DNA of 64,000 nucleotides. Source: Bryocella elongata. Lineage in GTDB: Bacteria > Acidobacteriota > Terriglobia > Terriglobales > Acidobacteriaceae. Positions 41,401 through 49,698 of the stretch are shown here, in pieces (the first letter of the stretch is position 1; the number at the start of each line of letters is the position of its first letter). The translations under genes and the position numbers were made by a program. The stretch lies in the NCBI RefSeq assembly GCF_900108185.1, contig NZ_FNVA01000007.1, positions 124,001 through 188,000 of the forward strand, written 5' to 3'. The notes beneath the pieces were generated by a model. The model ran no database searches, was not told the DNA's origin, and saw only the letters and a program-made list of their open reading frames with translations.

Positions 41401-41829
41401 ATCAACGACAGCTTCCAGGGCCAGAGTGGCTTGCCCTACTCCTACGGCACCAGCAGCTACAACTCTTACGCTGCGGTGGGGACGGGATGGAACGGTGCCG
41501 GTGGTATCTCGTACGTACCGGCGCTGGGCCGCAACACCCTCAAGCTGAAGCGCGACCTCGTCGACGACGTTCGTCTCGTCAAGGGCTTCGCATTCACCGA
41601 CCGCTACAACCTCGAGCTGCGTGCTGAGCTGTTCAACGTAGCCAACCACGAGAACGTGACCTCGGCAGGAACCACAGCCTATGTGCTTTCCAGCGCCGGT
41701 TCGTCCACGCCGCTGGTGGGTACCGCGACCTTCCAGCCGACCACGTTCGGCGTTCCGACCAGCATCAATTCGAGCGGCTTCCTGTATCGTCCGCGCGAAC
41801 TGCAGCTTTCGGCCCGCTTCTCGTTCTAA
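38407..41829 (+). CDS. Oar-like TonB-dependent outer-membrane receptor
   Basis: This 1,140-residue protein has a signal peptide (about 26 residues, ending PAAFAQ), a carboxypeptidase-regulatory-like domain (TEGAISGTIEDPTGAVVPQA), a plug (about 125-250; GLVSVRGISTLLNNVEIDGA and YGRAAGAVINSVTKSGSND), and a large beta barrel ending in the aromatic LQLSARFSF needed for outer-membrane insertion. Such receptors take up large substrates with TonB energy; Oar relatives are numerous in Acidobacteriota and often polysaccharide-linked. AAGGAG lies 7 bp before the ATG at 38407. The substrate is unknown. A long leader lies upstream and a terminator downstream. Confidence 0.94.
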   Translation: MKNRFLLRCLPLGLAAILAAPAAFAQSTTEGAISGTIEDPTGAVVPQAKITIHNDGTNAEKMLTSDGSGFYSAPLLDPGTYTVTVSATGFGNKVTHVIVQVGQVTNVSPKLSAGSDSTSVDVTAEVPVLNFESPDMSTVIDQKALVNIPENNRRWSSLAMLTPGVVSDSNGFGLVSVRGISTLLNNVEIDGADDNQAYFSEERGRTREAYSTSEDAVREFAVNTGVYSAEYGRAAGAVINSVTKSGSNDLHGEVYFYDRESNWAAYTPLVTNTTATPNGTGGYNFTTAPLKPKDERKIYGFSAGGALIKNKLFWYYTYDQHSHITPGIGKPQNPATFFALPDSTLPGASTCNLATGYFNANGTTGTLANDPSACTLAAREGLTSYAAGASAYSAGLAALLPDLGYTPRIGFQEINTPKLDYQITPKEHVSFLYHRLRWDSPGGVQTQATVPYAIDTFGNDFVKLDYGVAKLESQITNSITNELGYQYGRELDDETQQPYSAYTKANLLGTGSSAGNVPEVNLAESTSGVYLGSPYYSYRFAYPDERKWQVYDTAYWSHGNHNVKFGVDILHNHDLINNLYEANGVYTYTYIGNYLADLNSRNTGGTSDKCNSTAAQSGTATVSALGTLPCYSSYVQGFGLTPQYAIDTTDYGFYAQDNWKITPRLTLELGLRYDYESLPQPSATLDAPLTVANAAGSTLYTFTPYAGLTNRPSDKNNLGPRVGFAYDVFGGGKTVLRGGFGMYYGRIINATILNAYLNTGSALGQYTASLKNTQGGPLLANILPNVTAGTSGSVTQPAGAFATPSSYYFDSHFQNPEVNEFDLILQQQLTSSTVLAVSYLGGFGRELPNFLNVNLNPATEQTATITVADTTGKGPIANGTVFTVPTYTGYLNSNFVGITKITSNINSSYNALVFEVKTTNYHGLTTDFSYTFSHALDYNQNAGTTASTNNWYDPYGNPRVNYGNSSFNVPNRVTGYALYSLPKLHTESWVKWITNGWGINDSFQGQSGLPYSYGTSSYNSYAAVGTGWNGAGGISYVPALGRNTLKLKRDLVDDVRLVKGFAFTDRYNLELRAELFNVANHENVTSAGTTAYVLSSAGSSTPLVGTATFQPTTFGVPTSINSSGFLYRPRELQLSARFSF

Positions 41830-41849
41830 CTCTGGATCAACCCAACACG

Positions 41850-41882
41850 AAACGCGGTGGCCTCGGCCATCGCGTTTTGCTT
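41850..41882 (+). terminator. Terminator of the first TonB receptor gene
   Basis: AAACGCG-g-TGGCC (41850-41862) pairs with GGCCA-t-CGCGTTT (41865-41877), then TGCTTTT. It lies 20 bp after the stop. Confidence 0.85.
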
Positions 41883-42058
41883 TTAAATCGCACTGAGCCC
41901 TGCAGGAAACACTTCCCAAACGAGGAGAACTCATCTAGCCTTCGGCTACGCTTTCTGTTTGTTCGTGGCCGTGGTTCTTGCGTGCGGCTTACGATGTTCG
42001 ATTCTCCAGCTGAGTAGAGGGTGCTCCGGCCCATGTTCCCCGGAGCGGAGATACGCGG

Positions 42059-45000
42059 TTGCGAAAGATATGTGGTCTCATCATGCGGCGTGGCCGCATG
42101 GCGTTGTTGTGTGCGTTGGGCCTCGCTGTCGCAGTGAGCGCGCGGGCGCAGGGTCCCATGGATGCGGCGCTGCGGGGACGCGTCGTTGGCACTGGCGGTC
42201 GATTCGCGGACACCGATCTCACGCTGCAATCTACTGCTGGGGTGGCCAACAGCTTCCATACAGCGCGCGACGGCACGTTCTTCCTTCTGCGTCTGCAACC
42301 CGGCGCATACACTCTCACCGGTACCTTCGCGGGCCATCGCGCCTCGGCGACCATCCTCCTGGAGCCCGGAGAGATTGCGGAGATCACCCTGGATCTTTCG
42401 CGCGACTCCGGCGCTGGTGTTTTCGATCAGAGTGGGGGCGTAGAGACGTTGGCGCAGGTGGCCCATGCCAGTGACGAGCTCTCGCTGCTGCCGGTCTCCT
42501 CGCGGACCTTTGCGGCGCTTGATGAGCTCTCCCCGCTGTCCGTCGACGCAACCTCCGCCGCGCCGGAAGGCAGCGGAGCCGCCGATCTGGAGACCGATCC
42601 GCAGCCGGACGGAGCTGCGCGCGCGACGAGCGATGAAGGACTTGCAGCCTCCGGGCTGAGCGAAGCGGGCCTCGCCATCACGGCGAGCGGACAGAGCCTC
42701 GATGGCCTGAGCGCGATGCAGTACTTCCGCTCCGGCCCGCGAGGCAGCGCTGCGGGTGGGGCTGCGTCCACTGCAAGCTTCGCCCAGGGAGCTGTGCAGC
42801 GGTTCAGCGCGCGGTCGCTCGACTACTCCGCCGAGTCGTCCGGCTCCGGAGGCGCCTCAACCTCGATCCGCACGATACGCGGCGGGCCTGCGCTCCACGG
42901 CAGCGCCTTCGCGCTGCTGCGGGATGGCGCCTGGTCGGCGACGAACCCCTTCGCCATGGTCACGCACTACAGCAATGGCATCGTGAGCAACAGCCTCGCG
43001 CGGCCCGGCGGCGAGGCCTGGATCTTCGGTGGCAGTGCGGGAGCTCCGCTCCAACTTGCGCGAGCGCACCACCATGCTGCCCCGCCGCACGCCTGGATCT
43101 TTGGTTCTCTCGAAGCGCAGCTCCACCACGATCAGCTCACCTCGACGCCACAGCTCGCAAACTTCTATCAGCTCACGTCCACGCAGAGCACGCTGCTCGC
43201 GGTGCGTGGTGTCAGCGGCATGCAGGTGCAGCAGGCGCTCAACTATCTCGACAGCCTCACTGGAGTCATTCACCGCTCAGCCCGCCGTCTGAACGGGTTC
43301 CTGCGTGTGGATCTCAGTGCAGGTCCTCGAGACCAGCTGGCGCTCACGTACGCCGCGCATCGGCTCAACTCGCCGGCGGGCGCGGCCTTTGGGCAGAGCT
43401 CCGATGCTGTTGTGGCGCGCGGCATGGGCAGCGTCGGAGATCGCACCGTGAGCGTGGATGCCGTTGCGGCGCATTGGCTGCACCGCTTCACTTCAGCGAT
43501 GGACAACGAGGCAAGCGTGCAATGGTCGCATGAGCTCAACCAGGAATCTCCACGCGCACCGCTCGCGCAGGAGCCTGCCATCGGTCCCGGAGGCTACGCT
43601 CCGCAGGTCAGCATCGCGCCTGAGGGCTTCGCGTATGGCACGCCGCCAAACCTGGGCCGCAACGCTTATCCCGAAGAGACACGCATCGAAGTGCACGAAG
43701 CCTTCGAGCTTCGCCTGCACACGCACCTCCTTCGTGCAGGCGCGAGCTGGAGCCGCATCGACGATCGCACCGACTCCATCAACAACGCCGATGGAAGCTT
43801 CAGCTATAACAGCGCGACGACCAACGGCTACGCCGGTGGCCTGGTCGATTGGATCACCGACTACGCCTACAACGTGCATGCCTATCCCAACGGCGGCTGC
43901 CCGAGTGTGTATGCCTCGCCGCACTACTTTTGCTTTCACACCTTCACGCAGAGCTTCGGGGAGCAGCAGCTGGAGCTTGCGGTGCACCAGGTGAGTGGCT
44001 TCGCGCAGGACTCCTGGCGCGTGCGCGACGGCCTCGTGCTGAACTTCGGCGCGCGCTACGAGTACACGCTGTTGCCGCTGCCGCAGGCTCCGAACTTTGC
44101 GCTCGATGCCGCTCTTGCCACGCTGGGCCGCAGCGATGCGGGCGCGACCGCCACCATGCCCGAGGACCGCAACAACGTAGGTCCCCGCGTGAGCGTAGCG
44201 TGGTCACCGCGTCCGCGAACCTCTTCGAGGTCCGCTGGGCGACCATGGTTCACTGCGCGCGTGGGCTATGGGGTCTTCTATGGGCGTACGCCGGGAGCCA
44301 CCATCGCGGCGGCGCTCACAGACACAGCACTGCCCAGCTCGATCGAGCGTGTGCGAATTCGGCCGACCACCATCACGCAATGCCCGCAGGTCACCACCGT
44401 GAGCCAGGGCTTCGGCTATCCCTGCGACTACACCGGCGCGCCACCGGCGGCGGTGGTTCAGACGACCTCGGCGCTCGTGATCTCCAGCCACTTCCGCGAG
44501 CCTGCCATCCAGCGCGCTTCGCTTACAGTCGAGCACTCGTTTGGCGGCCACCTCTGGCTGCGTATGGGCTATGCCATGGCGAACGCGACGCAGCTCGCGA
44601 CCACCTCCGACATCAACATCGCGCCGTCGACCACTACAAAGACATTCCAGCTGCAGGGTGGTGATGGCCGCATCGGTGTTCGCAACGGCGAGATCTTCAG
44701 CCTGCCCCTTTACACCACACGGCCCATCACGCAGTACGGCGCTGTATCGCTGCTCTCCTCGCACGCCAACGAGACCTTTCATGCGGGCACGCTGGAGGCA
44801 GGCGTGCGCGCTTGGCACGGGCTCACAGCGCATGGCAGCTTTGCCTTCTCGCGTGCTATCGACTACAACCCGCAGCAGGGCGCGACGCCGCGACTCAACT
44901 CACAGCTCGATCCCTTCCGCATCGGCTACGACAAGGGCCTCTCGAGCCTAAGCCTCCCGGTGCATGTCTCCGGTGCTCTGGAGTACCGCACGGGCCGTGC

Positions 45001-45493
45001 GAATGGAGCCGGCCCGCTGCGGGCGATTCTCGCCGACTGGACGATCGGCGCCATCGCCATCGCAGGTTCAGGAGCACCCTTCAGCTATGGCATCTATGGC
45101 GGCTCCTACCTGTCCGGCGGCGGCGACTCCATCAACGGCTCGGGCGGGGCTGTGTATCTTCCCACCGTCGGGCGCAACACGCTGCGGCTTTCCGCGAAGA
45201 GCCGCGTGGACCTCCGCGTTACGAAGGAGTTCCATCTCCACAAGATGCACTTTGAAGCCTTTGCGCAGGCCTTCAATCTTGCCAACTCGGTCAGCCTGTC
45301 GCGGGTGGAGACGCGGGCGTTCCTCGTGGGCACGCCCGCGACCGCCGGTGCGCCCACACCGCTGATCTTCCAGGACGCAGCCACGGTCGCCAGCGAAGGT
45401 GTGCAGACTCCGGCCTTCGGCACGCCTCTTTCGTCCACCACCGGGCTCAGCCGCGAGCGGCAGATCGAGATCGGCGTGCGAATACAGTTCTAG
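42059..45493 (+). CDS. Second Oar-like TonB-dependent receptor, divergent plug
   Basis: The 1,144-residue protein follows the same plan: signal peptide (MALLCALGLAVAVSARAQ), a shortened carboxypeptidase-regulatory domain (ALRGRVVGTGGRFADTD), a plug-like region, and a barrel with FGARYEYTLLPLPQAP, RNNVGPRVSVAW and a final aromatic (IEIGVRIQF). The plug is poorly conserved and carries a long Ala/Ser/Gly-rich stretch (about residues 150-260) where the first receptor has the tidy VRGI-type motif. The TTG at 42059 has a well-spaced GGAG; an ATG at 42083 is an alternative. It follows the first receptor by 229 bp, but a terminator stands between them. It may be a paralogue with changed gating. Confidence 0.88.
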   Translation: MRKICGLIMRRGRMALLCALGLAVAVSARAQGPMDAALRGRVVGTGGRFADTDLTLQSTAGVANSFHTARDGTFFLLRLQPGAYTLTGTFAGHRASATILLEPGEIAEITLDLSRDSGAGVFDQSGGVETLAQVAHASDELSLLPVSSRTFAALDELSPLSVDATSAAPEGSGAADLETDPQPDGAARATSDEGLAASGLSEAGLAITASGQSLDGLSAMQYFRSGPRGSAAGGAASTASFAQGAVQRFSARSLDYSAESSGSGGASTSIRTIRGGPALHGSAFALLRDGAWSATNPFAMVTHYSNGIVSNSLARPGGEAWIFGGSAGAPLQLARAHHHAAPPHAWIFGSLEAQLHHDQLTSTPQLANFYQLTSTQSTLLAVRGVSGMQVQQALNYLDSLTGVIHRSARRLNGFLRVDLSAGPRDQLALTYAAHRLNSPAGAAFGQSSDAVVARGMGSVGDRTVSVDAVAAHWLHRFTSAMDNEASVQWSHELNQESPRAPLAQEPAIGPGGYAPQVSIAPEGFAYGTPPNLGRNAYPEETRIEVHEAFELRLHTHLLRAGASWSRIDDRTDSINNADGSFSYNSATTNGYAGGLVDWITDYAYNVHAYPNGGCPSVYASPHYFCFHTFTQSFGEQQLELAVHQVSGFAQDSWRVRDGLVLNFGARYEYTLLPLPQAPNFALDAALATLGRSDAGATATMPEDRNNVGPRVSVAWSPRPRTSSRSAGRPWFTARVGYGVFYGRTPGATIAAALTDTALPSSIERVRIRPTTITQCPQVTTVSQGFGYPCDYTGAPPAAVVQTTSALVISSHFREPAIQRASLTVEHSFGGHLWLRMGYAMANATQLATTSDINIAPSTTTKTFQLQGGDGRIGVRNGEIFSLPLYTTRPITQYGAVSLLSSHANETFHAGTLEAGVRAWHGLTAHGSFAFSRAIDYNPQQGATPRLNSQLDPFRIGYDKGLSSLSLPVHVSGALEYRTGRANGAGPLRAILADWTIGAIAIAGSGAPFSYGIYGGSYLSGGGDSINGSGGAVYLPTVGRNTLRLSAKSRVDLRVTKEFHLHKMHFEAFAQAFNLANSVSLSRVETRAFLVGTPATAGAPTPLIFQDAATVASEGVQTPAFGTPLSSTTGLSRERQIEIGVRIQF

Positions 45494-45635
45494 CCAGCAG
45501 GTATTCCCAATACAGCGCAATCCGGCGGGTGCCGGCGTGCGTCTGAAAGATACCGTAAGACACAGGAACATCTCATCGGTCTTGTGCATCTGAGCCTATA
45601 GATTCGCGACCCGAGCCCGGAGTATTTGCACGACC

Positions 45636-46619
45636 ATGAACCTCACTGCGACAGTGCAGCACCACGGATATGCCGCAATTGTGATCGTGCTGCTGCTATC
45701 CTCCTGCGGCCTGCCGCTTCCGCTCTCGGTTGTGCTGCTGGCGGCCGGCGCCGCGGCTCACGGTGGCGTGCTTTCGTTCCCGCTCATCCTGCTCTTTGGT
45801 TGTGGGGCGGCGTTGCTCGGCGACACCATGATGTTCTTCGGCGGCCGCACCACGGGCTGGTGGCTGCTGGCCGGCATCTGCCGGTTCTCCATCAACCCGG
45901 AGGCCTGCATCCATAGCTCGGCGAAGAACTTCTACCGGCGCGGCGCGAAGACGCTGCTGTTCTCGAAGTTTGTCCCGGGGCTCGCGACCATCGCGGCGCC
46001 TCTCGCGGGCAGTCTTAACATGCGGCTGTGGCGTTTCCTGCGCAACGATGCGATCGGCCTCATCCTTTACGTCTCCGCGTGGTCGGGGCTGGGATACATC
46101 TTCGCCCCGGCGCTGCACCATCTCATCGCGCTCGTGGAGCATCTGGGCCAGGCCACCGCGGGCACGATGATGTTCATCTTCACCATCTATGCCGTGTGGC
46201 TGACGATCGGCTACCTGCGCGATACCAAGTTCACCACCGTCCAGCGTGTCGCGGCGCGGGAGCTCTTCGAAAAGCTGAATGCCCCAAGTAACGACCGCCT
46301 TGTCGTCATCGCCGACGTGCGCTCCCACGGCTACTATGACCCCGGCATGCAGCGCATCAAGAACTCCATCCGCGTGGAGCCCGCACGCCTGCGCGACGAG
46401 CTGGTGGCGCTGCGCGAGTTCATGCAGCCGGAGTGCGAGATCTACCTCTACTGCTCCTGCGCGCACGAGGCCACCAGCGTCCGTGTCGCGAAGATGCTGG
46501 AGCGCGAGTCCTGCCACACCAAGGTCATCCAGGGCGGCCTGAAGGCGTGGATCAAGGCCGGCGGACCGCTCGAGCCCGTACCGGCGTGCGACGTGGAACA
46601 CCTGCCGCGCTTCGATTAA
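45636..46619 (+). CDS. DedA-family membrane protein fused to rhodanese domain
   Basis: The first 200 residues are a DedA/SNARE-associated membrane protein with several helices (VIVLLLSSCGLPLPLSVVLL, GCGAALLGDTMMFFGGR, KFVPGLATIAAPLAGSL). The last 110 residues are a rhodanese domain with the candidate Cys loop LYCSCAHEATSVRVAKML and a GGLKAWIKAG ending. DedA proteins act as lipid flippases or in membrane homeostasis; the rhodanese part transfers sulfur or senses redox. Fusions of the two are known in bacteria. The ATG at 45636 has only a distant GGAG. Confidence 0.9.
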   Translation: MNLTATVQHHGYAAIVIVLLLSSCGLPLPLSVVLLAAGAAAHGGVLSFPLILLFGCGAALLGDTMMFFGGRTTGWWLLAGICRFSINPEACIHSSAKNFYRRGAKTLLFSKFVPGLATIAAPLAGSLNMRLWRFLRNDAIGLILYVSAWSGLGYIFAPALHHLIALVEHLGQATAGTMMFIFTIYAVWLTIGYLRDTKFTTVQRVAARELFEKLNAPSNDRLVVIADVRSHGYYDPGMQRIKNSIRVEPARLRDELVALREFMQPECEIYLYCSCAHEATSVRVAKMLERESCHTKVIQGGLKAWIKAGGPLEPVPACDVEHLPRFD

Positions 46620-46649
46620 GCGAGTCAGGCGAGTCGATCGGCCCCCTGC

Positions 46650-47900
46650 CTACTTCGAGCGCCATGCCGCGAGCCGCACCATTGGCCGCAGGAATCTCAC
46701 CGGTAGCCCGTCTGTGTACGTCTTGAGCGCAAGCCACCCCACCATCGGAGTTCGCATTACGCGGAACCCGCGTTCGGGCTCGCGATAGAAGCTGCGCGCC
46801 GCTCGTTCGCTGAAGGCCAGCGTCTCCTGCAGCGGCGTCAGCTTCTTCGCATAGCTCTCCGCGATGCCTGCAAAACCCTGCGCGCGCGTACTCAGGACAG
46901 CCGCAGCCGCAGCCTGCCCGCTGACCACCGCCGAGTGGATCCCTTCGCCGGTCAGCGGATCGACCAGCCCGGCTGCATCGCCCACCAGCAGGACACGTCC
47001 CCTTGGCGCATACGCATGGCCACCCATGCCGAGATATTGCCCCGTGACTGGTCCGCCTGCCTGCACGAGGTCCACGCCCAGCTTGCGCTGCGTGTAGTCC
47101 GCCAGCAGCTTGCGCGTCACCTGCTTCAGCGCAGCATCCTTGGAGGCAGCAACGCCATCTCCCGGAGCAAAGGCGCCCACGCCGATGTTGATGTGATCGC
47201 CCTTGGGAAACAGCCATCCATAGCCTCCCGGCAGCGGACTGAAGTCGAAGAGCAGATCCTTTGGGCCATCGCCTTCGGGAAGCGCCGCTGGCAGCACGGC
47301 ATAGGGCGCGGTCGCTTCGAGCGCGAATCCCCGCTCGTACCAGGCAGCCTCGGACGGCTGCGTCACCACGGCTTCTGTGCGCCCAGCCTCAAGCTGCGCC
47401 GCGAGCCGCCGCGTCTGCCCGTTCGAGCCATCCGCGCCGATCAGCACGCCTGCGCGGAGAGTCTCACGGTCATCACCCGTCAGCACGTCCAGCTCGATCC
47501 CATCGCCCGTCTCGCGCAGCGCCGCGATGCTGTCGATCCGGCGGAAGGTCACGCCGCCACCGTTCTTCCCGGCCGCGAGCGTCTGCTCCAGGCAGAAGGC
47601 ATCGAAGCGCTCGCGAACAGCCATGGCCGCGATGGGCTTGCTGTCGCGCAGCCGCAGCTTCGCCGAGTCGCCCGCCGCAGCCTCCAGCACGATCTCTTCG
47701 CACGCATGCTCGACGATGGGATCGACCGAATACCGCAGCGCCTTCAGCGTCTTGCGAGTCAGCCCGCACGCACACGCCTTGTGCCGGGGAAAGCTGCGTC
47801 GGTCGAGCAACAACACCTGCACGCCCGCCTCGGCCAGGTCATACGCCGCGGCACAACCGGCAGGCCCGGCGCCAACAATGAGAATGTCGATGGGGGACAT
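46650..47900 (-). CDS. FAD-dependent oxidoreductase, geranylgeranyl-reductase family
   Basis: The 416-residue flavoprotein begins with the FAD-binding fold (ILIVGAGPAGCAAAYDLAEA and LLLDRRSFPRHKACACGLT, the latter typical of geranylgeranyl reductases). A central ADGSN motif and the late GRVLLVGDAAGLVDPLTGEG complete the flavin site. Family members reduce isoprenoid double bonds or act on quinone and chlorophyll side chains; here the substrate is unknown. It is soluble, with no membrane helix. It is convergent with DedA-rhodanese across a 30-bp gap, and the unknown exported gene on the same strand ends 18 bp upstream of its start. Confidence 0.9.
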   Translation of the reverse strand: MSPIDILIVGAGPAGCAAAYDLAEAGVQVLLLDRRSFPRHKACACGLTRKTLKALRYSVDPIVEHACEEIVLEAAAGDSAKLRLRDSKPIAAMAVRERFDAFCLEQTLAAGKNGGGVTFRRIDSIAALRETGDGIELDVLTGDDRETLRAGVLIGADGSNGQTRRLAAQLEAGRTEAVVTQPSEAAWYERGFALEATAPYAVLPAALPEGDGPKDLLFDFSPLPGGYGWLFPKGDHINIGVGAFAPGDGVAASKDAALKQVTRKLLADYTQRKLGVDLVQAGGPVTGQYLGMGGHAYAPRGRVLLVGDAAGLVDPLTGEGIHSAVVSGQAAAAAVLSTRAQGFAGIAESYAKKLTPLQETLAFSERAARSFYREPERGFRVMRTPMVGWLALKTYTDGLPVRFLRPMVRLAAWRSK

Positions 47901-47918
47901 CGACTCTAGTGTACGAAG

Positions 47919-48425
47919 TTAGCGCGTTGGATGTGTAGATCGCAGAAGCGCCAATACACGACGCTCATTCGCGAGGGTGTCTTCCAAGACTCCGCATCTG
48001 GTCAGACCGATCGTGTCTATGGGTTCATGGCGGGCGAATCCGAGCGAAAAGGGATACACGACCAGATAGCTATATCCGGGCTTCAGCATCTCTGGAGGAA
48101 ACGTCGAATCGCCCGGATAGGGATGGATCGTGAATGTTCTTGTCTTGCCAATCCGTTCCGGGCTGAAGAGCACCGCCTCAAGTCGAACTCTGACGAACTC
48201 GCCCTGTCCCCGGCCGAAATCGGTATACGTTCCGTCCGTGGGTGCCACAGAAATCGCCACAACCCGAAGTAGGTGCATCACGCTGCCTGGTGGGGCTTTC
48301 GGTAAAGAACATACGTCAGAACCCTCCATTGAAGGAGGTGCCTGCTGCGCGCGGCACCACCCAGCACTGTTGACTCCAGCGAGCACTACAACAGCTGCAA
48401 TGGCCATACGAAACGATCGACGCAT
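47919..48425 (-). CDS. Exported protein of unknown function
   Basis: A 168-residue product with a signal peptide (FRMAIAAVVVLAGVNSAGWCRAQ) and a mostly beta-strand body. Seen segments include GSVMHLLRVVAISVAPTDGT, GEFVRVRLEAVLFSPERIGK and KPGYSYLVVYPFSLGFARHE; this spacing of strands suggests a small immunoglobulin-like or beta-barrel domain. Two Cys in the mature part could pair. Codon use is like its neighbours, so it looks native. I do not recognise a family. It sits between the flavoprotein and the luciferase-like gene on the same strand. Confidence 0.7.
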   Translation of the reverse strand: MRRSFRMAIAAVVVLAGVNSAGWCRAQQAPPSMEGSDVCSLPKAPPGSVMHLLRVVAISVAPTDGTYTDFGRGQGEFVRVRLEAVLFSPERIGKTRTFTIHPYPGDSTFPPEMLKPGYSYLVVYPFSLGFARHEPIDTIGLTRCGVLEDTLANERRVLALLRSTHPTR

Positions 48426-48452
48426 GCGAGCAGCATAACGCGATATCTCCAG

Positions 48453-49520
48453 CTACAGCCCGAACGCCTCCGCCAGCAACGAATAGCTCTTCAACCGCGC
48501 CTCGTGCGAATGGATCACCGTGTTCACGATCAGCTCGTCCAGCTCCAGCTCGCGAGCGATGCGCAGCAGCTGGTCTCGCACCTTCTCCGGCGTGCCCACG
48601 ACGTAACGCGGGAACTCGCCATCCGGTTCGTCCAGCGGGCCGGAGAGGAATGGCACCAGTGTGTCCGGCGAGGACGGCACCTGCGCCAGCTCGCGAATGG
48701 CGTGCTCCGGCGTCGCGACGGGGCGGCGGTCGTTCATGCGGATGCGCCGCATCAGCAGGCGCGTCGACGAGTAATGCCAGTCGGCTTCCTCCTGCGTCGA
48801 CGCAACGATGGTGCCAATCGCAATGCTCGCCTTGGGAGCATCGCCATCCGGTCCCGGCGTGAACCGGCTCCGGTAGTGCTCAATCGCATGGCGTGTCTGC
48901 GAGCTGGAGAAGAAGTGCGCGTATGCGTACGGCAATCCCTCCACCGCAGCCGTCATCGACGACCACATCGACGAGCCGAGCAGCCACACCGCGGGCGCAC
49001 CTTCAGCGCTTGGCATCACCCGGATGTTGGCGAAGGGATGATCCCTGGGAAAGCGCTCTGGATGCAGGAACGCACGCAGCTCCGCGAGCTGCTGGGGGAA
49101 GTCATCGGGCGCTGGCCCCTGCCGAACGCGGCGCAGCGCATGGGCTTCCAGCTGGCCACCACCCGGCGCGCGGCCAATGCCCAGGTCGACGCGCCCCGGA
49201 AACATCGCATGCAGCGTCCGAAAGACCTCCGCGACCTTCAGCGGAGAGTAATGCGGCAACATGATGCCGCCCGACCCTACGCGGATACGCTCGGTAGCCG
49301 CTGCGGCGCGGCCCACCAGGATCTCCGGTGCCGTGCAGGCCAGCAGGTCCATCGCATGGTGCTCGGAGTACCAGAGCCGCGTAAAGCCCAGCTTGTCCAC
49401 GTGCTGCGCGAGCTCCAGCGAGTTCGCCAGCGCGTCGGAGGCTGTGAAGCCCTCGGGGACAGGGGATTGATCGAGAACCGACAGACGAAGCAGCGGGGCC
49501 GGGTTGTTGGAGGCACTCAC
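48453..49520 (-). CDS. Luciferase-like (LLM) flavin-dependent oxidoreductase
   Basis: The 355-residue protein is a TIM-barrel monooxygenase of the bacterial luciferase-like family, using reduced FMN or F420. Conserved parts are LSVLDQSPVPEG at the start, FTRLWYSEHHAMDLLACTAP, RIRVGSGGIMLPHYSPLKVA, PGRVDLGIGRAPGGG, and APAVWLLGSS. It matches the short-chain MsnO8-like LLM subgroup. The start is a GTG, adjacent to the divergent unknown gene whose ATG is at 49699. The substrate is not known. Confidence 0.92.
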   Translation of the reverse strand: MSASNNPAPLLRLSVLDQSPVPEGFTASDALANSLELAQHVDKLGFTRLWYSEHHAMDLLACTAPEILVGRAAAATERIRVGSGGIMLPHYSPLKVAEVFRTLHAMFPGRVDLGIGRAPGGGQLEAHALRRVRQGPAPDDFPQQLAELRAFLHPERFPRDHPFANIRVMPSAEGAPAVWLLGSSMWSSMTAAVEGLPYAYAHFFSSSQTRHAIEHYRSRFTPGPDGDAPKASIAIGTIVASTQEEADWHYSSTRLLMRRIRMNDRRPVATPEHAIRELAQVPSSPDTLVPFLSGPLDEPDGEFPRYVVGTPEKVRDQLLRIARELELDELIVNTVIHSHEARLKSYSLLAEAFGL

Positions 49521-49698
49521 AGGGGATTGGATTCAGGCGCGGAGCAATGGACTCTGGCTCGTGTTCTGTTGCGTTTGCAGAGTGGGAAGGAGAGAGGGAA
49601 TAAATCTTCGACTGGCGAGACTCCGCGCAGGGTCGCGCGTCCAAGCCATTACACTGCATCGCAATAGTGGCTTTCGACGTGGTCCCTCCGGAGCTCCC

